A DNA stretch of 32,408 bases from Lentisphaerota bacterium (lineage in GTDB: Bacteria; Verrucomicrobiota; Lentisphaeria; Victivallales; Victivallaceae): the NCBI GenBank assembly GCA_015061525.1, contig SUWK01000024.1, forward strand, positions 1-32,408. Reading direction: 5' to 3'. The notes under the pieces were generated by a model. That model was not told the origin of the DNA. It was given only the letters and a program-made list of their open reading frames with translations, and did not search any database. How positions within the stretch are numbered: position 1 is the first letter of the stretch; every line of letters starts with the position of its first letter. This document shows positions 7,810 through 14,660 of this stretch, piece by piece. The translations under genes and the position numbers were made by a program.

Positions 7810-8967
7810 TTATGCGGTACGCAATGCCGCGATCGCTTCGGAACTGCCGAGCAGATTTTTGATCCGGCAGCAACGCTGGGCGACGTTTTTGAACTCAAAG
7901 GTCAATTCACCGATCGCCACGCGCCGGATACCGTCAAAGCCGCCGGGGGTGGCATCCATGTCGGTGATCGCTCTGCCGGAAAGACTGGCGAGCGCGAAGC
8001 AGCCGGTATCCAGTACCCAGGCATCATTATCCGGCATATCCGGGTCAGCCATAATGGTCATGCCCCTGCCGTTGATCTCATTGACGATGACTGCGACATA
8101 AGCACCTCTGCGGTCATCGGAACGCAGGATCTGGATACGGTCACGATACTCATTGGAAATGACCCGCGCCTGACCGGGGGAACAGAGGATCTGCATGGGA
8201 TCACCGCCTTCACCGAGAATATTCTGGGCAGCATCATTGATGAGAAAGCTGTCCAGTCTGCTTTTGGCAGCGTCGATGACCGGAACTCCGGACTGCGTCC
8301 CGAAGAAGTACAGACCGCCGGCTTCGCCGCGGGTATTGACTCCGGCTTCCACACGTCTGCCGAAAAGTGCCACGCGGTTGAGATCGCGCGCCAGATCCGC
8401 CAGAGCGAAAGCTGTCTGCCGGTTGAGCTGGTTGTCAGCATTGCCGTAGAGATTGACGGCAAGAGCCGTACCGGAAAGCACGATCTCTTTGCGGAAGATC
8501 TGCGTGGCGTTCCACTGAACGTTGGCAAGATGGTAGTTCTCCTCACCGTCACCGTTGGAAGTACCCTCATTCATGGGGGTGGAAACGATGATGAAAACAC
8601 CGCCGTCGGCGGGCAGAGAAGTTACTGCACTCAAAGCTGAACCGTTATTTGCCGCCAGTTCCACTTCTGCCTGCGTACCGGAAACCGTTTTGACCCGGAA
8701 CAGTGCCGGATCATCCTTGAGAGCAACCAGTGTACCGGTTTTGAGTTTGGCAGCATCAGCGGCGGAAAGGGTCAGTTTACCGTTGGTGATCGCCTGGGCG
8801 GTGATGCCTCTGCCGGTGAGCTGATCTTCCAGATACTCATGTTTGGCACTGACGGCATCCGGAGCGGTGCGGAAGTTGGAGATAAAACGTGGTTCATCCT
8901 TGATAACAGTTGCCATCACATCGGAAAGATCGCGTTTGCGGTTGGCGAAAGTGTAGTTGTAAAGCAT
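7810..8967 (-). CDS. Major capsid protein, SU10/DUF5309 type (HK97 fold)
   Basis: This 385-residue protein has the features of the SU10-type major capsid family (DUF5309): an amino-terminal segment about keeping a chain with a paired domain (HEYLEDQLT, near residue 43), the ANVQWNATQIFRKEIVLSGTA region, the ADLARDLNRVALFGRR helix and the EAGGLYFFGT loop typical of these proteins, then a carboxy-terminal domain. It would form the shell of the head. The gene begins at an ATG with AAAGGA upstream. The scaffold gene lies directly upstream and no maturation protease gene is present, which suits a scaffold-dependent, protease-free assembly. There is no frameshift or internal stop. Confidence 0.85.
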   Translation of the reverse strand: MLYNYTFANRKRDLSDVMATVIKDEPRFISNFRTAPDAVSAKHEYLEDQLTGRGITAQAITNGKLTLSAADAAKLKTGTLVALKDDPALFRVKTVSGTQAEVELAANNGSALSAVTSLPADGGVFIIVSTPMNEGTSNGDGEENYHLANVQWNATQIFRKEIVLSGTALAVNLYGNADNQLNRQTAFALADLARDLNRVALFGRRVEAGVNTRGEAGGLYFFGTQSGVPVIDAAKSRLDSFLINDAAQNILGEGGDPMQILCSPGQARVISNEYRDRIQILRSDDRRGAYVAVIVNEINGRGMTIMADPDMPDNDAWVLDTGCFALASLSGRAITDMDATPGGFDGIRRVAIGELTFEFKNVAQRCCRIKNLLGSSEAIAALRTA

Positions 8968-9048
8968 GGTGTATTTTTCCTTTCAGATTTTGTTTTTTGC
9001 GCTGGATCATCTGCCCTTTGCAGAGAGTACAGCATAGTTTGTTATATG

Positions 9049-9501
9049 TTATCGGCAGACAGCATCGGGAGCATTGTCGATAGACAACGCGATCAGCGCG
9101 ATACGGTCTCCGTTAAGGGCTTCCCTGCGATTCCCGGCATGGGAAGCCGGCTCAGAAGTGTTCCCTGCACTGCTGCCCGGGGTGATCCTGGCATTGAAAC
9201 ACCCCGGGGCAGCGGCGGCGAGTTCCCGGGTGAACTGCCGCAGTTTTTCAGGATCGTTCAAAGGTACTCCCTGACGGGCGGCACAGAACTCCAGATATTC
9301 AGCATCGGTACAGCCGCTCTCATAGCAAACCTTTTCCAACAGACTCTTTTTCTGCAGAGCCTCGCACTGCCGGCGCAGTCTGGCACACTCCTCTTCCAAT
9401 TCAGCCAGACGTTCTTTTCCGTCATTTTCCGGAACCGGAACCTCTGCTGCGGCGGCGGCAACAGTTTCTGTACCGCAGGCAATATCAATATCAGTTGGCA
9501 T
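9049..9501 (-). CDS. Phage scaffolding protein
   Basis: This 150-residue acidic protein has a predicted coiled coil at about residues 28-56 (a Glu, Leu and Arg-rich run), then a short helical domain and a disordered Ser/Gly/Ala-rich tail. Small coiled-coil proteins placed just before the major capsid gene are normally scaffolds that shape the procapsid and then leave. The start has a good AGGAGTG site. The portal gene ends only 6 bases upstream, so the genes are probably cotranscribed. The family is assigned from position and composition rather than from a sequence signature. Confidence 0.75.
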   Translation of the reverse strand: MPTDIDIACGTETVAAAAAEVPVPENDGKERLAELEEECARLRRQCEALQKKSLLEKVCYESGCTDAEYLEFCAARQGVPLNDPEKLRQFTRELAAAAPGCFNARITPGSSAGNTSEPASHAGNRREALNGDRIALIALSIDNAPDAVCR

Positions 9502-9507
9502 AATTTT

Positions 9508-10881
9508 TCACTCCTGATCTATTTCGTTGATAATAGTTTCTTTTTCTTTTATTCCGACATGCCCGATGGCATCGAGCAATTCCACAGCGGTTCTGCCGAC
9601 GGCGCGTTTGTATGCATTACCGGCAGCTATTCCGGAAAGCTGCAGCAGTCCGGCGATCCCCGAAGCCAGATCGTTGACCGCAAACCTGCGGTTGTAATGG
9701 ACATCAGGTACATTCAGATCCAGATCGTAGCGGCGCATAAGTTTCCATGCATCCAGCTCCGCCTGCTCCAGCAGTTCAGCGCGGGCGCAGAGGAACTGGG
9801 AAACGTTCTGGAAATCCCACGCTTTGGATTCAGAACTCTGTGCCTCTTTGGAGTTACCCTGAACCGCCAGACCGACCACGTCGTAGAGTTCCTGTTTAAG
9901 ATAACGGTTCTCTTCGCGGATGGTGTCAGTAGCCACTCCGGAGGGACTGATGTAGCGGCTGATGCCTTTTTCCTCCACCGATTCAATGATTGCGGCACTG
10001 CGCGCCACGGTAGCGGCGAAGTTATCCTCCTTGCCCTCGCTGACCGCAAGTTTCTTCGCGCATCTGGCGAAACTGTCGGAAACGACCAGCATACCGAACA
10101 TCTGCTTGACCGTATTCATCTGAGCTTCGGATTCATTGTTGAGTATCGCTTCGCTGATGCGCACGACATCTTCAAACCAGTGGTTGGCCGCCAGACCGAA
10201 ACCGTCAGGTTCGGTGATCGGGATCAGCGGCACACAGCCGGTGGGATTCACTCCGGAAGCGATCTCCATAACTGAACCGGAACTGTTTTCAAACACCCGC
10301 CAGCAGTTGCGGTCGTAAAGGCGGCGGCGGCGCAAACGTACCGGCGGAGAAAAAGGATCGTGATTGACGTACTCCTCTTCAGCGATAAGGGCCCAGACAA
10401 GTTTACCGTCACTGCCGTATGCCCAGTCAACCACCTGTAATGGCGACAGTGCCCGGACATACGGACGGAGACGCTCTTTTTTTGCCTCAAGCAAAGTCGG
10501 CTGTCCCTGAAAAAACGGCATTTCGACCAGCAGCCACGCTCTGCCGTAAACATTGAGCAAAGTGGATACCTGACGCATCACGTCATTGGTACGCAGACCG
10601 GTTCTGCTCCAATCATCCACCAGTTCAGCATCGACATGACGGCGCACCGGTTCAATGCTCAGAGCGTACTGGGTGATCCGCCGTGCGATCGCCCGCGGGT
10701 AGTTGAAGTAATATGCCCGGCGTTTACGTTCGGCGAACTCCATATCGATCTCGGAAACATGGCGGATCAACGCCTGTTCGATGTATTCCCTGCCGCCGGA
10801 ATACGCCTCTGCCGACCGCCGCCAGCGGCGTTCATTGGCGGTATACTGGGGATTTTTGCGGTAAAAGATGTAGTTGTTCAT
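9508..10881 (-). CDS. Phage portal protein
   Basis: This 457-residue protein would form the twelve-subunit ring at one vertex through which DNA enters the head. The start is rich in aromatic and basic residues. A long helical wing domain follows, and the middle carries the ALSPLQVVDWAYGSDGKLVW segment with beta strands around it, as in portals of the SPP1 gp6 and DUF4055 sort. The VGLAVQGNSKEAQSSESKAWDF stretch with a helix after it matches the carboxy-terminal crown region. The ATG at 10881 (CAGGA upstream) is preferred over a TTG at 10899. The gene overlaps nothing after this choice. It lies between the small terminase-like ORF and the scaffold. Confidence 0.85.
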   Translation of the reverse strand: MNNYIFYRKNPQYTANERRWRRSAEAYSGGREYIEQALIRHVSEIDMEFAERKRRAYYFNYPRAIARRITQYALSIEPVRRHVDAELVDDWSRTGLRTNDVMRQVSTLLNVYGRAWLLVEMPFFQGQPTLLEAKKERLRPYVRALSPLQVVDWAYGSDGKLVWALIAEEEYVNHDPFSPPVRLRRRRLYDRNCWRVFENSSGSVMEIASGVNPTGCVPLIPITEPDGFGLAANHWFEDVVRISEAILNNESEAQMNTVKQMFGMLVVSDSFARCAKKLAVSEGKEDNFAATVARSAAIIESVEEKGISRYISPSGVATDTIREENRYLKQELYDVVGLAVQGNSKEAQSSESKAWDFQNVSQFLCARAELLEQAELDAWKLMRRYDLDLNVPDVHYNRRFAVNDLASGIAGLLQLSGIAAGNAYKRAVGRTAVELLDAIGHVGIKEKETIINEIDQE

Positions 10882-10895
10882 AATTTTAAATCCTG

Positions 10896-11132
10896 TCAAA
10901 GTAAATTTTCCGTAACGGTAAACATTTCCGTACTGCGTTCGTCATTTTCGCTGTCCCGGCGTTTTTTCCAACGTTCCGGGCAGCGGTTTTCCAACCAGTA
11001 CATCGCCGCCCGCACATCCGGGGGAACGATCTTGCCCGCCGCATCCTCATAACCGGTGGCGCGGCGGAGCAGAGCCTCCTCTACCAGTGCCAGAAGTTTA
11101 TTTTCTTTTTCCTCCATTGTTTCTGCTGTCAT
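10896..11132 (-). CDS. Small TerS-like protein
   Basis: This 78-residue protein opens with an acidic helix (MEEKENKLLALVEEALLRRA) and then contains PPDVRAAMYWLENRCPERWKKR. The W-L-x-N-R-x-P-x-x-W pattern is a familiar closing motif of phage terminase small subunits and related HTH proteins, which suggests DNA or packaging-related binding. The usual amino-terminal HTH domain is missing, so it may be a minimal or truncated form. The start at 11132 has CAGGAGGG. The upstream ORF overlaps its first 35 bases. A terminase-associated function is an inference from the motif. Confidence 0.72.
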   Translation of the reverse strand: MTAETMEEKENKLLALVEEALLRRATGYEDAAGKIVPPDVRAAMYWLENRCPERWKKRRDSENDERSTEMFTVTENLL

Positions 11133-11328
11133 TGTCGACCCTCCTGCGTTTCATACCCCTGCATATATACGCTCTATTGTCAACATGATTTGCGAACATT
11201 TCATTCAGCAAACGCATCAAACCGGATGCCGAATACACTTTTCCGCAAGGGGCGATCAGCGGATCATTGATCTTACCTGCAAGAATATCCATTGCTTTTT
11301 CAATCTCCTGTAATGTGTTCATAATCAT
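11098..11328 (-). CDS. Small first gene of the leftward phage operon
   Basis: This 76-residue ORF is read from the ATG at 11328, or from the ATG at 11322, two codons later. Upstream in-frame TTG codons would add up to 21 residues, but the predicted start of transcription is about 11390, and the leader contains GAGGAG at about 11379. Residues after MNTLQEIEKAMDILAGKI suggest a helical protein; the carboxy end is very basic (RRRVDN...KRK). I do not recognise a family. The gene begins only 3 bases beyond operator O1, and its end overlaps the next gene, so it would be made first when the repressor is lost. No strong ribosome site fits the chosen start, so confidence is moderate. Confidence 0.5.
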   Translation of the reverse strand: MIMNTLQEIEKAMDILAGKINDPLIAPCGKVYSASGLMRLLNEMFANHVDNRAYICRGMKRRRVDNDSRNNGGKRK

Positions 11329-11330
11329 TA

Positions 11331-11346
11331 ATTGCACGCGTGCAAT
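11331..11346. promoter_or_regulatory. Operator O1, perfect 16-bp palindrome
   Basis: The 16 bases ATTGCACGCGTGCAAT are a perfect palindrome. Their half-sites match those of two other sites in the same divergent intergenic region. The site lies in the leader of the leftward operon, 2 bases before the probable ATG of the first gene. A repressor bound here could block elongation or loop with the upstream sites. Binding by the neighbouring S24 repressor is inferred. Confidence 0.7.
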
Positions 11347-11396
11347 CGTTCCGGGCAAAAAAGTCAGCCGCTCCTCTTTTGCAGCCGTCAAAAATC

Positions 11397-11425
11397 AATA
11401 TAATTGCATGGATGCAATTTTTCAA
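11397..11425 (-). promoter_or_regulatory. Leftward promoter with operator O2 as its spacer
   Basis: Read leftward, a -35 box TTGAAA (11425-11420) is followed by a 17-base spacer and a -10 box TATATT (11402-11397). The spacer (11403-11419) is occupied by the palindrome ATTGCATGGATGCAAT, whose half-sites match O1. Occupancy would directly exclude RNA polymerase. Transcription is expected from about 11390, feeding the whole capsid module. Evidence is sequence pattern only. Confidence 0.7.
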
Positions 11426-11452
11426 CCCATATTTTTAACTTTTTTTCAAAAA

Positions 11453-11485
11453 ATTGCTTGCATGCACGCAATTGGCATGTATATT
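11453..11485 (+). promoter_or_regulatory. Rightward repressor promoter with operator O3
   Basis: Half-sites ATTGCTTG (11453-11460) and CACGCAAT (11465-11472) form an imperfect 20-bp palindrome. Overlapping it is a possible -35 box TTGCAT (11458-11463), then a 16-base gap and a -10 box TATATT (11480-11485). The repressor could therefore control its own gene. O3 has a wider half-site spacing than O1 and O2, which may mean weaker binding. Confidence 0.6.
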
Positions 11486-11543
11486 AATCAGTGTAACGAT
11501 AATTTCTCCATTTCATCCGGGAAAATGAAAGGGACATGACACT

Positions 11544-12449
11544 ATGAGGATAAATGACCATATTCTGCACTCGCTGCGTCAGGCAGTGGAAACAGCCGGA
11601 GGTGCCAAAGAACTTGCCGCCAGATCGCAAGTCAGCGCATCCAATATTTCGCGTTACTTGAGCGGCAAAGTCCGCTCCATCACCGATGAGTGCTGGGAAA
11701 GACTTGTGCCATTTCTGGATCTGCCCGTTCCTCCGGCAGTTTCCGGCACCATCACCAATACCCCGGAACTGCGCAGTTTTATCATATCTGCAATGGAAAA
11801 ATGCGGCATGGAAAACACTGAACAGCTCCGCCGTGCCATCGGTTATGATTCCGGGAACAGCTTGAAGCGGCTGTTTGACGGGGAACTGAACTGGTTTCCG
11901 GATGTATTGTCAGCCGTATTTGATGCGCTGAATTGTGATCCATCCACCGCTCCGCTGCGTCCGGGTGAAATGGAACTGCTTGCTCCGCGCGGGATCTACC
12001 GCGACGGTGCGATGCTGGTGCGTCCGGTTCCGGTTGTGGAGTGGGCGAATGCTGCCAGTCATCTGGAAAATCTGGAATCCGACACCGTGATCATGCGCCG
12101 CTGGGATCCGGAAACCACCCCGACAGTACCGGTTCCGGCATCTTCGCGCCGGGATACCAAAGCGTTCCGTGTCCACGGCATATCCATGGAACCGCGCATA
12201 CTTGATGACGATATCGTACTGGTGGAACCGGCGGAGAACTTCGATGCCATTCCGGACAACAAAGTGGTCGTTGTGCGTTTCAATGAACAGAGCTGCATCC
12301 CGGAAAAAGTGGTCTGCAAACGTCTTCGCAAGCAAAACGGTTCCCAGCTGCTTCTGACCAGTGACAATCCCGAAGGCAAAATCATACCATTTGAACTTCA
12401 GGATGTCGCCTGGGTTGGTATCGTCGTCCGCAAGATCAGCGAGATGTAA
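11544..12449 (+). CDS. CI/LexA-like repressor with S24 peptidase domain
   Basis: This 301-residue regulator carries a helix-turn-helix at about residues 20-45 (ELAARSQVSASNISRYLSGK), a second HTH-like region at about 92-130 and a carboxy-terminal S24 signal-peptidase-like domain. The catalytic pair is visible: Ser214 in HGISMEP and Lys259 in VVCKRL, 45 residues apart, close to the spacing in lambda CI. In related proteins, RecA filaments trigger self-cleavage and induction. The usual Ala-Gly cleavage site is replaced here by VPVVEWANAAS. Start ATG 11544 has AAAGGG 10 bases upstream. It is divergent from the capsid genes with three palindromes between, so it very probably represses them. Its stop lies 3 bases from the convergent dsbD stop. 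Confidence 0.88.
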   Translation: MRINDHILHSLRQAVETAGGAKELAARSQVSASNISRYLSGKVRSITDECWERLVPFLDLPVPPAVSGTITNTPELRSFIISAMEKCGMENTEQLRRAIGYDSGNSLKRLFDGELNWFPDVLSAVFDALNCDPSTAPLRPGEMELLAPRGIYRDGAMLVRPVPVVEWANAASHLENLESDTVIMRRWDPETTPTVPVPASSRRDTKAFRVHGISMEPRILDDDIVLVEPAENFDAIPDNKVVVVRFNEQSCIPEKVVCKRLRKQNGSQLLLTSDNPEGKIIPFELQDVAWVGIVVRKISEM

Positions 12450-12452
12450 CGA

Positions 12453-13631
12453 TCATTTAACGATGATGAAAGCGGGAAAGCCGGGAATACCGTAATGCTT
12501 GAGCAGAGCTGCGGTTTCCGGTTCACCGGGATCTTCGGCGGGAAATGTTACCATGATGAAGTTGTCTTTGATAAACTTTGCCGTTTCCGGATCTTTGAGC
12601 GTGGTCTTTTCCATAGCGTGACAATTTTTGCACCATGACGCAGTGAACTTGACCAGAATCGGTTTGCCGGTTTCCTCTGATTCGATTTGAGCCGCTTCAA
12701 ACGCCTCAAAACCGTCGACAGCCGCCGGGACACCGTCATCCGGCAGAAGTTTTATTCCCAATACAGTGTAATAGACAGCGGCACCGAATATGATCACTGC
12801 GAAGAGGTATTTTATTATCACCATAAATCTGCCCGGTTTGGGCAATACTGCCAATCCGGCTCCGGCAAATGGCCACGGCAAAGCCATACCGATACCCAGA
12901 GCGAAGGGGACAAAACAGCCATACCATCCGGTACCGGCGGCAAAGAGCAGCACGCTGATGACCACCGGGGCGACACAGGCACCGGCGAGCAAAGCCGAAA
13001 CTCCGCCCATGAGCAGCGCAGTCAAATCCATGGAAACTTTGAGTTTTCCCGGAGAGATATGAAATTTCGATGCCGGGTCAAGCGTAAAAACCCCCGCCAT
13101 GCCGAGAGAGAGCAGAAGGTATATCAGCGCAATGACAAAATTGAATACCGGAGAACTGTTAAGGGAACCGAAACCGACACCGGCAAATGCCGCCAGAACT
13201 CCGAGAATGCCGTAAACTGCAGCCATGCCGATACCGTAAAGCAATCCGCGCCGGAATCCCTGCGAGCCGCCTGATGCACCGATGATCGCCAGATTTACCG
13301 GCAGCATCGGCAAAACACACGGGGTCAGATTAAGAGCCAATCCACCGGCAAGAGCGATCAATATCATCACCCAGAAAGCCTTTCCGGCAGCCGGAGCATC
13401 TTCTCCTTTGAGAAAGGCGAGGAACTCCGGCACTCCGGTATAGCCGACCAGTTTCCGCACCAGCACTGGATACTCTGTTGTTTCACCGGTGATCTCCTCA
13501 CCGGCAGGAACGTCATCCGCATCCACCAGCTTACAGATTCCGGTCTCTTCATCACAAACCATTTGCGGCGCGGCAGAAAGCTGCCGGACAGACACCGTAA
13601 ACAGGCAGAAAATAACGATCAAAAATCTCAT
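12453..13631 (-). CDS. DsbD-like thiol:disulfide interchange protein
   Basis: This 392-residue protein carries reducing power across the cytoplasmic membrane to periplasmic thiol proteins. After a signal-like start there is a short periplasmic segment, then a CcdA/DsbD-type polytopic domain of about eight helices with the paired transmembrane cysteines Cys105 (LTPCVLPMLP) and Cys219 (AGACVAPV). A thioredoxin domain follows, with Cys334-Lys-Asn-Cys337 in TASWCKNCHAME. The normal DsbD amino-terminal alpha domain is missing or very short, which is common for this subtype. Its ATG overlaps the stop of the preceding thioredoxin-fold gene (ATGA). It is the last gene of the Bat-redox unit and converges on the phage repressor with a 3-base gap. 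Confidence 0.88.
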   Translation of the reverse strand: MRFLIVIFCLFTVSVRQLSAAPQMVCDEETGICKLVDADDVPAGEEITGETTEYPVLVRKLVGYTGVPEFLAFLKGEDAPAAGKAFWVMILIALAGGLALNLTPCVLPMLPVNLAIIGASGGSQGFRRGLLYGIGMAAVYGILGVLAAFAGVGFGSLNSSPVFNFVIALIYLLLSLGMAGVFTLDPASKFHISPGKLKVSMDLTALLMGGVSALLAGACVAPVVISVLLFAAGTGWYGCFVPFALGIGMALPWPFAGAGLAVLPKPGRFMVIIKYLFAVIIFGAAVYYTVLGIKLLPDDGVPAAVDGFEAFEAAQIESEETGKPILVKFTASWCKNCHAMEKTTLKDPETAKFIKDNFIMVTFPAEDPGEPETAALLKHYGIPGFPAFIIVK

Positions 13632-14131
13632 TGTCCCCTCCGTTTTTTATTATTATCACCGAATTTACGCATAAATTTATCCGATTTATATTTGCAATAC
13701 TTCGCCAGTTCAGACAGGAACTCTCCGGCGGAACCGGAACGGTAACTGCGGAATACGGTGCGTGTTTTTCCATTCGGATCGGTCACCAGTACAGTTGGAA
13801 AGACAGTTACATTGTAATACTCTTTGCACTTGTTTCTGATATAGGCATCTTTTGCCGAAACCTTTGCATCAAGTCCGAAATCAAAATAAAGAACAATAAA
13901 GTTTTTCTCTGCCAATTCCCGGAAATATCTGTTATCCACCACTTCGCGGTCAAAGATCTTACATATATTGTTCCATTTGGTACCGGTAAAAAGTATGAGC
14001 ATATCTTTTTTTTCACGTTTTGCTCTTTTGAATACCGCTTCCGGATCATCTTCCCAGCTGCGCGGGACACCGGCGATAACGGCAAAAGGCAGATATGCCA
14101 TCAACAGTGATAAGAATATCAACTTCCGCAT
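13628..14131 (-). CDS. Secreted thioredoxin-fold protein lacking the first active-site cysteine
   Basis: This 167-residue protein has a signal peptide (about residues 1-20) and a thioredoxin-fold core: LILFTGTKW before the active-site loop and the TVFPTVLV strand with the cis-proline. The active-site loop is W53-N-N-I-C57 instead of W-C-x-x-C, so only the second cysteine remains. It therefore cannot run a normal dithiol cycle. It could bind a partner, form a mixed disulfide or act structurally. The 26-base gap to the upstream thioredoxin-fold gene and overlap with dsbD suggest one transcript. The sequence resembles its neighbour (same order of segments), so a tandem duplication is likely. Confidence 0.82.
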   Translation of the reverse strand: MRKLIFLSLLMAYLPFAVIAGVPRSWEDDPEAVFKRAKREKKDMLILFTGTKWNNICKIFDREVVDNRYFRELAEKNFIVLYFDFGLDAKVSAKDAYIRNKCKEYYNVTVFPTVLVTDPNGKTRTVFRSYRSGSAGEFLSELAKYCKYKSDKFMRKFGDNNKKRRGQ

Positions 14132-14156
14132 TTCCCCACACCCCGTATCGGCCGCG

Positions 14157-14597
14157 TTACTTTTGCGGCAGATACTGCCTCAGTGCGTTCAGATACGCTT
14201 CAAGCGGGCGGTAACCGCCGATCGTTCCGATCCGGCTGCCGTCCGGTTTGAGGATGACCACAGTCGGATAACCTCTGACACCGAACTTTCTCTGCCACAT
14301 TTTCTGTATCTGCATCTGTCCGGCAGAAACACTGGAGTTGGAGGGAAAGTCAAAGTAGACCGGTACAAAATTTTCATTGCACAGTTTCTGAAAATCATCC
14401 TTGTCCAGCACGTCGTTTTTCAACCGGACACAGTAGCGGCACCAATCGGAACCGGTAAAGAGCAGCAGCACATTTTTCTTTTCACTTCCGGCAGTTTTCA
14501 ACGCAGCTTCAATATCAGTGGTCCACCCTTTCGGAGCTGCGGCATGGAGGATACCGGCACCGAACAGTACAGCGAAGATCAGCAGTAATTTTTTCAT
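14157..14597 (-). CDS. Secreted thioredoxin-family protein with intact CxxC
   Basis: This 146-residue protein has a signal peptide (about 1-20) and a thioredoxin fold: LLLFTGSDW, then Cys53-Arg-Tyr-Cys56, and GYPTVVILKPDG with the cis-proline and beta strands after it. It probably receives electrons from the DsbD-like protein two genes downstream and reduces periplasmic targets. A GTG at 14615 would add 6 residues; the ATG at 14597 is favoured by AAAGGAAA about 8 bases upstream and gives the usual signal peptide. It follows the BatD-BatE fusion by 62 bases. Confidence 0.88.
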   Translation of the reverse strand: MKKLLLIFAVLFGAGILHAAAPKGWTTDIEAALKTAGSEKKNVLLLFTGSDWCRYCVRLKNDVLDKDDFQKLCNENFVPVYFDFPSNSSVSAGQMQIQKMWQRKFGVRGYPTVVILKPDGSRIGTIGGYRPLEAYLNALRQYLPQK

Positions 14598-14635
14598 AAT
14601 GTTTTTTCCTTTCACAGCTGAATTGTTGATTTATC

Positions 14636-14660
14636 ACAAACTTATAACGTAAAAGTTTGT
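14636..14660. repeat. AT-rich inverted repeat after the BatD-BatE stop
   Basis: Arms ACAAACTT (14636-14643) and AAGTTTGT (14653-14660) are perfect, with a 9-base loop. The stem abuts the stop codon of the BatD-BatE gene. There is no T-run on the leftward 3' side, so it is at most a weak terminator or a processing signal between the Bat and thioredoxin genes. Confidence 0.4.

Noticed and set aside
8839-10275. Plus-strand 478-codon open frame
   Set aside because: It is the shadow of the portal, scaffold and capsid genes on the other strand. It crosses the gaps between them and has no domain.
5396-12449. Ordinary complete prophage
   Set aside because: No integrase, replication, tail, lysis or att sites are found between rodA and dsbD.
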